Assembly: GCA_023457475.1 (NCBI GenBank)
Contig: JAEWLO010000399.1
Span: 1-9,004 of the forward strand
DNA: 9,004 nt
Reading direction: 5' to 3'
Source of the DNA: Pseudomonadota bacterium
GTDB taxonomy: Bacteria; Pseudomonadota; Gammaproteobacteria; Xanthomonadales; Xanthomonadaceae
The translations under genes were made by a program, and so were the position numbers. The notes under the pieces were generated by a model. The model was given only the letters and a program-made list of their open reading frames with translations, was not told where the DNA came from and did not search any database. The first letter of the stretch is position 1. Every line of letters begins with the position of its first letter. Shown piece after piece: positions 1 through 5,431 of this stretch.

Positions 1-3
1 CGC

Positions 4-26
4 GTAGGGACACGCCATGCGTGTCC
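4..26 (+). repeat. SMAG/REP-like GTAG hairpin repeat
   Basis: A GTAG header (4-7) is followed by a perfect 8-bp inverted repeat, GGACACGC (8-15) and GCGTGTCC (19-26), around the loop CAT. The geometry matches the other GTAG hairpins in this window, but the stem sequence differs from the AGCCACGC type, so it belongs to another subclass. It lies just past the 3' end of soxR, where such elements usually sit and may stabilise or end the transcript. There is no T-run, so a classical intrinsic terminator is not supported. Confidence 0.75.
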
Positions 27-50
27 TCGCAATGCCGGATCACGTGCGGA

Positions 51-485
51 TCACCCCCACCGCTGCGCACCCTCGCCCTGCTCGCCCAACGCATCGCCCG
101 GATTCGCCAACCGGCATTTCTTCAACGACAGACACCCGCAGCCAATGCAGTCGGTCAGCTGGTCCCGCAGCAGATGCAGTTCGCGGATGCGTTCATCGAG
201 CTCGTCCTTCCACACCGCCGACATCCGGGCCCACTCGGCCTTGGTCGGCGTGGTGTTTTCCGGTAACGCCGCAAACGCCTTGGCGACGGCTTCCAACGGC
301 ATGCCGACCCGTTGCGCCACGCGGATGACGGCCAACCGGCGCAGCACATCGCGGCTGTAGCGTCGCTGGTTGCCGGCGGTGCGCAGGCTGCCGATCAGCC
401 CCTTGCGCTCATAGAAGTGCAGCGCCGACACCGCCACGCCGCTGCGCCGCGCCACTTCGCCCACACTCAACTCCTGCGCGATCAT
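51..485 (-). CDS. soxR: Redox-sensitive transcriptional activator SoxR (MerR family)
   Basis: This 144-aa protein is a cytoplasmic [2Fe-2S] regulator that activates target promoters when its cluster is oxidised by redox-cycling compounds. Residues 7-45 form the MerR-type winged helix-turn-helix (EVARRSGVAVSALHFYERKG, then the wing GNQRRYSRDVL), almost the E. coli SoxR sequence. A dimerisation helix covers about 83-112. The cluster ligands are the CX2CXCX5C motif at Cys113, Cys116, Cys118 and Cys124, followed by the family's NPGD...GEQGEGA tail. Length is close to that of E. coli SoxR. The ATG has a good Shine-Dalgarno sequence (GAGG, complement of 493-496) about 7 nt upstream, and this site lies inside the SoxR box of the divergent promoter. 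A weak possible promoter for soxR (TTGCAG, complement of 538-543; CAGGAT, complement of 515-520; 17-bp spacer) would place the operator downstream of the start, allowing autorepression. This last point is inference. Like many non-enteric SoxR proteins it has no soxS nearby and probably controls efflux directly. Confidence 0.96.
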   Translation of the reverse strand: MIAQELSVGEVARRSGVAVSALHFYERKGLIGSLRTAGNQRRYSRDVLRRLAVIRVAQRVGMPLEAVAKAFAALPENTTPTKAEWARMSAVWKDELDERIRELHLLRDQLTDCIGCGCLSLKKCRLANPGDALGEQGEGAQRWG

Positions 486-488
486 TGC

Positions 489-519
489 TTGACCTCAACC
501 ATGGTTCAGGTGTGATCCT
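489..519 (+). promoter_or_regulatory. SoxR-dependent promoter and SoxR box of the MFS gene
   Basis: The 18-bp near-palindrome CCTCAACCATGGTTCAGG (493-510) has one mismatched pair and resembles the E. coli soxS operator CCTCAAGTTAACTTGAGG. It sits between a -35 TTGACC (489-494) and a weak -10 GATCCT (514-519) separated by exactly 19 bp. This is the over-long spacer that MerR-family activators correct by distorting DNA, and it aligns base for base with the soxS promoter layout (TTTACC, 19 bp, TATACT). Transcription would start near 526, giving a leader of about 45 nt before the MFS start. The layout is seen directly; SoxR binding is inferred from the family. Confidence 0.87.
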
Positions 520-570
520 GCGTCACCTCATCGCGCACTGCAAGCGCGCATCGCCGCCCCTGGTCCCTGC

Positions 571-1935
571 ATGTCCTCCGAACCGCTTACCACCGCCGCG
601 CCCGTCGCGGATGCTGATTCCATTCTCTCCCCCCGCTACCGTGCCACCACGCTGGGCATGGTGGCGCTGGTGTCGCTGCACGCCTTTGAAGCACTGGCCG
701 TGGCTGCGGCCATGCCCACTGTCGCGCAGGCGCTCGACGGCCTGCGCCTGTACGCGCTGGCCTTCGGCGGCACCTTGGCCACCAGCGTTGTCGGCATGAC
801 CCTGGCCGGGCACTGGAGCGATGAAAAGGGCCCGGCCAAACCCCTGTGGCTGGGCCTGGGCTGCTTCGTCGCCGGCCTGCTGGTGGCCGGGCTGGCGCGG
901 CACATGCCGGTGCTGGTGCTGGGCCGGCTGCTGCAGGGGCTGGGCGCAGGCGCCATCTCGGTGTCGCTGTACGTACTGGTGGGGCGCGGCTATCCGGAGT
1001 CGCTGCGACCGCGTGTTTTCGCGGCATTCTCCGCCGGCTGGGTGGTCCCGTCGCTGGTCGGGCCGGCGATCAGCGGACTGATCGTGCAGCATCTGGGATG
1101 GCGCTGGGTGTTTCTCGCCGTACCCTTTCTGGCACTCCCGGCCGCGTGGCTGCTGCGCCCGGCGTTGCGCCGGGTGCAGGTCAGCGCCCCGCCAGCCGCC
1201 TCCCGCCCCTCCGCGGCAGGCTGGGCCTGTGGCGCAGCCGTGGGTGCCCTGCTGCTTTACGTGAGCGGCCAATACAACGGCTGGCCGGCGGCCGCGTGGG
1301 GGGCCCCTGCCCTCGTGATCCTGCTGTCATGCAGCTGGAAACTTCTGCCGGCCGGAACCTTGCGCCTGCGCCGTGGCCTGCCCAGCGTGATCGCGCTGCG
1401 CGGCATCGCGGCATCCGCCTTCTTCGGTTGCGAAGCGTTCCTGCCCCTGCTGCTGCAACGCGAACGCGGGTTGACGCCACTGCTCGCGGGCGTGGCATTG
1501 AGCCTGGGGGCGCTCGGCTGGTTCAGTGGCTCGTGGTTCCAGGGTCACCAGCGCCGTGCGTGGTCACGCCCGCAGCTGCTGCATGCCGGTGGGTTGATGA
1601 TGTGTGCCGGCATCATTGCCACCGCGCTGGCGCTGCAGCCGGGGGTGCCGCTGTGGCTGGCGCTGGCCGGGTGGACGCTGACCGGGCTGGGGATGGGGTT
1701 GATCTACCCCAGTCTGTCGGTGCTCACGCTGAGTCTCTCGCCACCGGCGCAACAGGGCGCGAACAGCTCCGCGCTGCAGCTGAGCGAGGCCCTGGCGGTG
1801 GCGACCACGCTGGCGGTGTCGGGCGCGGTGTTCGCGGTGATGTTGGACGGGGATGTGGTACTCGGGTATCTGCTGATCTTCGGGGTGATGCTGGGGTTGG
1901 CGGCCTTGGGCGTAGTGGTGGCGCGGCGGGTGTGA
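571..1935 (+). CDS. mfsA: MFS multidrug/paraquat-type efflux transporter, SoxR-controlled
   Basis: This 454-aa inner-membrane protein belongs to the major facilitator superfamily and probably exports drugs or redox-cycling compounds using the proton gradient. About 14 hydrophobic segments are visible, from residues 27-49 to 429-450, suggesting a DHA2-like topology. The MFS motif A variant GHWSDEKGPAK spans 80-90 in the loop after TM2. An RLLQGLGAG motif at 119-127 matches motif B, and VGPAISG (163-169) in TM5 resembles the antiporter motif C. A mid-protein segment at 200-215 is probably the cytoplasmic loop. The ATG at 571 lies about 45 nt downstream of the predicted start site; no strong Shine-Dalgarno sequence is visible. 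Divergence from soxR across a SoxR box fits S. maltophilia MfsA, reported to be induced by paraquat through SoxR. The symbol rests on this context plus family resemblance, not on an alignment. Substrate range cannot be read from the sequence. Confidence 0.87.
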   Translation: MSSEPLTTAAPVADADSILSPRYRATTLGMVALVSLHAFEALAVAAAMPTVAQALDGLRLYALAFGGTLATSVVGMTLAGHWSDEKGPAKPLWLGLGCFVAGLLVAGLARHMPVLVLGRLLQGLGAGAISVSLYVLVGRGYPESLRPRVFAAFSAGWVVPSLVGPAISGLIVQHLGWRWVFLAVPFLALPAAWLLRPALRRVQVSAPPAASRPSAAGWACGAAVGALLLYVSGQYNGWPAAAWGAPALVILLSCSWKLLPAGTLRLRRGLPSVIALRGIAASAFFGCEAFLPLLLQRERGLTPLLAGVALSLGALGWFSGSWFQGHQRRAWSRPQLLHAGGLMMCAGIIATALALQPGVPLWLALAGWTLTGLGMGLIYPSLSVLTLSLSPPAQQGANSSALQLSEALAVATTLAVSGAVFAVMLDGDVVLGYLLIFGVMLGLAALGVVVARRV

Positions 1936-1937
1936 TG

Positions 1938-1951
1938 TTGTCGCGCGACAA
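1938..1951. repeat. Perfect palindrome just after the MFS stop codon
   Basis: TTGTCGCGCGACAA is a perfect 14-bp palindrome starting two bases after the MFS stop. With the hairpin at 1960-1978 it fills most of the 57-bp gap between two convergent genes. Either could slow or end transcription from both sides, although neither has a T-run. A protein-binding site is also possible. The palindrome is seen; the function is not known. Confidence 0.5.
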
Positions 1952-1959
1952 GGGGATGC

Positions 1960-1978
1960 AGCCACGCCCTGCGTGGCT
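1960..1978. repeat. SMAG-like hairpin lacking the GTAG header
   Basis: The 8-bp arms AGCCACGC (1960-1967) and GCGTGGCT (1971-1978) around CCT are identical to the two repeats at the right end of the window. The bases just before it do not give GTAG on either strand, so this copy is decayed or a variant. It lies between the convergent ends of the MFS and hydrolase genes, a usual position for REP-like elements. Confidence 0.7.
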
Positions 1979-1992
1979 GAACGTCGGAACGA

Positions 1993-3936
1993 TCACGGAT
2001 TCGTCTCACCCACCTGCTCAACGTCCTCACGCAGAATCCGCCGGATCTCCAGCACCGCCTGCGGTGTCTCCTGCACGCTGTGCCCGGAAATGATCACCTT
2101 CTCCGACAGCGCGCCCGGCAGGTGGGCGCTCCAGTACGGCACCAGCCCGTCGTCGGACTGCTCCAGCGGCACCTGCGGTTTACGCTGCGCGATGATCGAG
2201 TGGTACTTCAGGCCCGGCATGACAGGGAGCGCGCTGGACGCCTTCACGAACGGATCGTCCGCCTTGAGGTTGTCGATGCTGTTGGGAATGACCAGCTTCT
2301 TCGGCTGCCCGGACTGCGCCTCGGCTTGCTGCAGCGTCTGGAACACGTCCTCGAACTTGCCCAGCAGGGTGATCGGCAGGCGCACCAGCCGCCCGATCAG
2401 ACGTCCCACGCGGTTGCCGGCGATGTCGGTGCCCTTGTGCGGGGCGGCGATGAAGATCGCCCGTTCCACGTTCGGTTCCGCGTCGAAATGCAGCAGCGGG
2501 CCCAGCTTGGCCTGCACGCGTTTCAGGCGTTCGCCCTTCAGGTTGTAGTTCGCCAGCAGGTCGTTCCACAGCACTTCGCCGGAATCGCTCACCAGCAGGC
2601 GCGCGAGTACACCGCCCATGCTGTGGCCGACGAACACCATGTCCTTCGACGCCCGCGAGGTGCCCTTCGGGTCGAAGTGCTGCAGGGTGTTGTTGAACGC
2701 CTGCGCGATCTCATACCGGTTCAGCGCGATGGGCGCGTTCGTCGGGTAGTACACCTGCCACACCTGGAACTGCCGGCGCAGGTCCGGGTCGCCCAGGATC
2801 TCGTTGGCCACGTTCACCCACGCCTCCGGGCTGCTGCCCAGGCCATGCAGCATGAAGATGATGCGGCGGTTCGGGTCCCACGGCTGCATCAGGTACATGT
2901 GCGGCTCGGCGATGCCCTCGCTCAGGCCGAACAGGGTACGCAGCGATTGTGTGGCAAATCCGCTCTGCGCCAGCCACATGCCGTAGGCGGCGGTGAAGTT
3001 GCCGGCCAGCGGCACCTTCTCCCCGTGCAGCGTTACGCTTTCCGTGGACTCCGGGGAGTACACGTCGAACAGCACCTGGGTGGTGCCCAGCACGTCCTGC
3101 AGGGTCTCGCCCTTGAAACGCAGCAGCGCGGTTGCGTTGATCGACGACATCTCGCTGTACTGCGGAATTTCCGCTTTCTCGTCCGGCGGCGGGGCCACCA
3201 GCTTCGGCGGCTCCATCACCACCACCAGTTCGGCTCCAAAGCCGTCGCGACGGTAGGTACTGCGCAGGCCGGCAAAGCTCAGCGACGAGGCCGGTGCCAT
3301 GCTGACCGGAATGCTGGTCAGGCGCAGCTCGTCGAAATCCGACGTGAGCGTCCAGCGCTCTCCGGCCACCGCCGCGTTGTAGTCCTCCCCTTCCAGCGCA
3401 CTTTCGCGGCTGCGCTTGAACACCACCGCCGCTGTCTGCTCTGCGGCGTAGTTGTAGTAATCGCGCACCTGGGTCTGACGGTCTTCGAAGGCCCGCTGCG
3501 AAGGGGTGCGTCCGCTGAAGAACAGGTAGGCATAGGCATAGCGCGCCGCCTCGAGCCAGGCATCCAGCGCCGCCTCGGACATCGGGTGCTTGTCGCGGTC
3601 CTTGGGCTTGGGACTCAAGGCCAGCGCGTTCTTCACCCACAGTTCGGACAGCGCCGAAAGCCGTTGCTCCTCGGCCACGTCGTCGGTTTCGCGCAGCGTT
3701 TTCTCGCAGGCGACGATATCCTTCTCGCACACCGCCGCGTCCAGGCCGATCACGCTCAGGGTTTCGCGCGACGCCGTGCTGAACTCACCACTGGTCAGCA
3801 CGTCGCCGCGCTTGTTGGCGAGGTACTCGGTGGGGGCCACCTGTTTCATGGTGACCATCGCGCAGCCGCTCGACAGCAGCAGCGTCACTACCGCGCCCAG
3901 CACGGGCAGCGCGCGGCTGAGCGGCAGGCCGCTCAC
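1993..3936 (-). CDS. Alpha/beta-hydrolase lipoprotein with a long N-terminal region
   Basis: This 647-aa protein is probably an envelope-anchored serine hydrolase (lipase, esterase or acyltransferase type). Residues 1-25 form a lipoprotein signal peptide ending in the lipobox LSSGC, so Cys25 would be lipidated. The following Ala-Met gives no Asp retention signal, suggesting the outer membrane. Residues 26-350 match nothing I recognise; they include an alpha-helical half and a stretch (about 195-335) that looks beta-rich. The hydrolase domain begins near 357 with the oxyanion-type FMLHGLGSS (361-369). The nucleophile elbow GHSMGG puts the catalytic Ser at 439. Asp596 in SDDGLVP and His619 in SGHS are the likely remaining triad members. 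IAAPHKGTD (497-504) is typical of lipase-like folds. The start is GTG, whose bases form a GTGA overlap with the stop of the upstream gene; the well-placed lipobox supports this start over the later Met27 and Met30. Translational coupling implies a shared job with that gene. The substrate is unknown. Confidence 0.85.
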   Translation of the reverse strand: MSGLPLSRALPVLGAVVTLLLSSGCAMVTMKQVAPTEYLANKRGDVLTSGEFSTASRETLSVIGLDAAVCEKDIVACEKTLRETDDVAEEQRLSALSELWVKNALALSPKPKDRDKHPMSEAALDAWLEAARYAYAYLFFSGRTPSQRAFEDRQTQVRDYYNYAAEQTAAVVFKRSRESALEGEDYNAAVAGERWTLTSDFDELRLTSIPVSMAPASSLSFAGLRSTYRRDGFGAELVVVMEPPKLVAPPPDEKAEIPQYSEMSSINATALLRFKGETLQDVLGTTQVLFDVYSPESTESVTLHGEKVPLAGNFTAAYGMWLAQSGFATQSLRTLFGLSEGIAEPHMYLMQPWDPNRRIIFMLHGLGSSPEAWVNVANEILGDPDLRRQFQVWQVYYPTNAPIALNRYEIAQAFNNTLQHFDPKGTSRASKDMVFVGHSMGGVLARLLVSDSGEVLWNDLLANYNLKGERLKRVQAKLGPLLHFDAEPNVERAIFIAAPHKGTDIAGNRVGRLIGRLVRLPITLLGKFEDVFQTLQQAEAQSGQPKKLVIPNSIDNLKADDPFVKASSALPVMPGLKYHSIIAQRKPQVPLEQSDDGLVPYWSAHLPGALSEKVIISGHSVQETPQAVLEIRRILREDVEQVGETNP

Positions 3937-4943
3937 GGCCGCACCTCGTCCATGCCGGGCACGCCGGCACGAATGCGCCGCGAGAAGTCCGGGGCGTCGC
4001 CGGCCGCCCGGGCCCGCTCGGTGATGCGGCCCTGTTCCTTCAGGGTGGCGAAGTCCACGCCCGGGGTCAGCACGCCCTGGTCGAACGCGTAGTCGGCGGC
4101 GTAGCCGGAAGCCAGCAGGCGGTAGTCGAGCGGCAGGCCGGGCGCGATCTGTTTCGCCAGCTCGTACACGATGGTGGTGCAGTTGCTGGTCAGCGTGTTG
4201 TAGAAGGCGGGGGCGGCATCGAGCTTGCGGGCTTCGCCCAGGTAAGCCACGAACAGGTCCTTCAGCTGCTGCGGGGTCATGCCGTGCAGCCGGTAAAGGT
4301 AGACATCCTCGCCCCGCACGTTGCTGCGCACACGCACGATGTCGGTTTCTTCCGCCGCCACCAGCGTCATCTCGAACTTGCGGAAGAACCCACCCAGCGC
4401 GGAGAACGACTCGCCGCGCTCCTTGCGGATTTCCAGCGAGAACACCAGCTGGCGTCCGTCCTCGAAGCCGAACGATACCAGCGTGTGGGCGATGGTGGGG
4501 CCCATCCAGTAGGACAGGATCAGATCGGCCGAGCGCAGCTGGTCCAGGTCGTACGCCCGGCGTTCCCAGCGCGCGTCGTACTCGGTCTCGGTGTGCCAGC
4601 TGAAGTTGCGGACATTATCCAGAACCACATGGTGGCCATCGAAAGAGACCACCTTGAGGCGCTGGGCGACGTCATCGGCCCAGACGCGATCCTGGCGTGG
4701 GGTCAGCACCAGCCACCAGATGCCGGCAAGCACCAGGGCCAGCGTGAAGATCACGCCCGGCTTGCGCCCTCCGCGCCCCCGCCCCACCGCCACGGCGGTG
4801 ACAACGGCGAAGATGCCCCACATCCCCGCAGCGACGGCCCGCAACCAGACCGGCCCAGGCAGTTGATAGATCAGCAACCCCGACACCCACAGCGCTACCG
4901 CCAGCATCAACAGTGCCAGCCCCCATCGTCCTGCAGTCTTCAC
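3933..4943 (-). CDS. DUF4105 / Lnb_N-type periplasmic domain membrane protein
   Basis: This 336-aa protein has three hydrophobic segments at about 7-27, 33-54 and 63-80, followed by a roughly 250-residue domain predicted to face the periplasm. That domain carries the hallmarks of the DUF4105 family, renamed Lnb N-terminal periplasmic domain: NFSWHTETEYDARWE (113-127), AHTLVSFGF (152-160), VFSLEIRKERGESFSALGG (167-185) and a late TSNCTT (252-257). His153 and Cys255 are candidates for a papain-like Cys-His pair. The domain's name comes from a bacterial lipoprotein N-acyltransferase, so lipoprotein or lipid acyl transfer is possible but unproven here. The frame opens with GTG at 4943 with only a weak GGA upstream; no in-frame ATG precedes the hydrophobic segment, and Met13 is an alternative. 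It overlaps the following lipoprotein hydrolase gene by 4 bp and lies 73 bp after the small gene upstream, so all three may be co-transcribed. That gap holds only a weak 5-bp hairpin (4978-4994). Confidence 0.84.
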   Translation of the reverse strand: MKTAGRWGLALLMLAVALWVSGLLIYQLPGPVWLRAVAAGMWGIFAVVTAVAVGRGRGGRKPGVIFTLALVLAGIWWLVLTPRQDRVWADDVAQRLKVVSFDGHHVVLDNVRNFSWHTETEYDARWERRAYDLDQLRSADLILSYWMGPTIAHTLVSFGFEDGRQLVFSLEIRKERGESFSALGGFFRKFEMTLVAAEETDIVRVRSNVRGEDVYLYRLHGMTPQQLKDLFVAYLGEARKLDAAPAFYNTLTSNCTTIVYELAKQIAPGLPLDYRLLASGYAADYAFDQGVLTPGVDFATLKEQGRITERARAAGDAPDFSRRIRAGVPGMDEVRP

Positions 4944-5016
4944 GCATCGTTCCGTCGGTTGGTTGGGCGCTAGTTAGCCACAACCCGTGTGTGGACGGTA
5001 TAGAAGGGTCTGAGGA

Positions 5017-5232
5017 TCAACGACGCAGGTTGCCTACCTTCTGCCAGGGGGCCATGCCCTTCCTGCCGGCCAGACGGGCCCGGCGCACCCGCAGACGGGG
5101 CGGCATCGGAATGCCCACGCCGGGAGCGGCTTCGTCGGCCCGCAGGTCTTCAGCCCGTTGCCCCACGATCAGCGCCGCCATTTCTTCCAGGCCATTGCGC
5201 ATGGTGCGGGCGGCGATCTGCAGGGCGTTCAT
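5017..5232 (-). CDS. Small basic protein of unknown function (71 aa)
   Basis: I do not recognise this protein. The frame could open further upstream at 5265, but the ATG at 5232 is preferred because a GGAGA Shine-Dalgarno sequence sits about 7 nt before it and the residues upstream (ERPRTHRRHA) look like untranslated leader. The N-terminal part (MNALQIAARTMRNGLEEMAA) could form an amphipathic helix. A proline- and glycine-containing linker follows (about 36-44), then a strongly basic C-terminus rich in Arg and Lys (PRLRVRRARLAGRKG) ending in WQKVGNLRR. There is no signal peptide or membrane segment, so it is probably cytoplasmic; nucleic-acid or membrane-surface binding is only a guess from the charge. 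It reads in the same direction as the DUF4105 gene 73 bp downstream and may be first in that operon. The good ribosome site supports a real gene. Confidence 0.6.
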   Translation of the reverse strand: MNALQIAARTMRNGLEEMAALIVGQRAEDLRADEAAPGVGIPMPPRLRVRRARLAGRKGMAPWQKVGNLRR

Positions 5233-5365
5233 GGCGTGTCTCCGGTGGGTGCGGGGACGTTCCACGATAGAGCCGGGCCCGCCTACGGGCTGTGGAGGGG
5301 ATGTGGCAGTTGGATGAAATGCCCCCGTCGCGCGGGCAGTCGAGACTGGACCTCACCTGCCACCT

Positions 5366-5384
5366 GAGACGCATTTGCATTGAC
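5366..5384 (+). promoter_or_regulatory. Possible Fur box upstream of the siderophore receptor
   Basis: GAGACGCATTTGCATTGAC agrees with the classical 19-bp Fur consensus at about 10 positions, and its right part GCATTTGCATT resembles the CATTTGCATT half-site common in proteobacterial Fur boxes. It overlaps the -35 region of the receptor promoter, where a bound repressor would block RNA polymerase in iron-rich cells. The match is imperfect; the call relies partly on the gene it precedes. Confidence 0.5.
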
Positions 5385-5403
5385 CCCCGGTGGTCACGAT
5401 AAT
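5375..5403 (+). promoter_or_regulatory. Sigma70-like promoter of the siderophore receptor gene
   Basis: A -10 hexamer GATAAT (5398-5403, five of six consensus bases) lies 17 bp after TTGCAT (5375-5380). The -35 is weak but the spacing is ideal. Transcription would start near 5410, leaving a leader of about 22 nt before the ATG at 5432. This also rules out a translation start at the GTG at 5390, which would lie upstream of the transcript. Confidence 0.6.
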
Positions 5404-5431
5404 CCGGGCCCTCGATCCCCGGATTCCCGCC

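Noticed and set aside
846..2093. A 415-codon frame on the plus strand, overlapping the MFS gene in another frame.
   Set aside because: The translation is Ala/Gly/Arg-rich with no membrane pattern, while the other frame is a well-formed MFS protein.
2080..4092. A 670-codon open frame on the plus strand, antisense to the hydrolase gene.
   Set aside because: It is rich in His, Arg and Gln, lacks motifs and lies opposite a gene with a lipobox and catalytic motifs. It is a composition artefact.
4978..4994. A 5-bp hairpin (CCACA/TGTGG) between the small gene and the DUF4105 gene, considered as a terminator or attenuator.
   Set aside because: The stem is short, the loop is 7 nt and there is no T-run, so chance is likely.
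4998..5003. A TATACC hexamer on the minus strand, considered as a separate promoter for the DUF4105 gene.
   Set aside because: No acceptable -35 sequence lies 16-18 bp upstream.
5301..5402. A 33-codon frame starting with ATG just after GGAGGGG, ahead of the receptor gene.
   Set aside because: The Shine-Dalgarno sequence touches the ATG, the frame runs through the receptor's Fur-like site and promoter, and the peptide has no recognisable feature.
5390..5431. An upstream GTG start at 5390 that would lengthen the receptor by 14 residues.
   Set aside because: It lies upstream of the predicted transcription start, and the signal peptide begins properly at the ATG at 5432.
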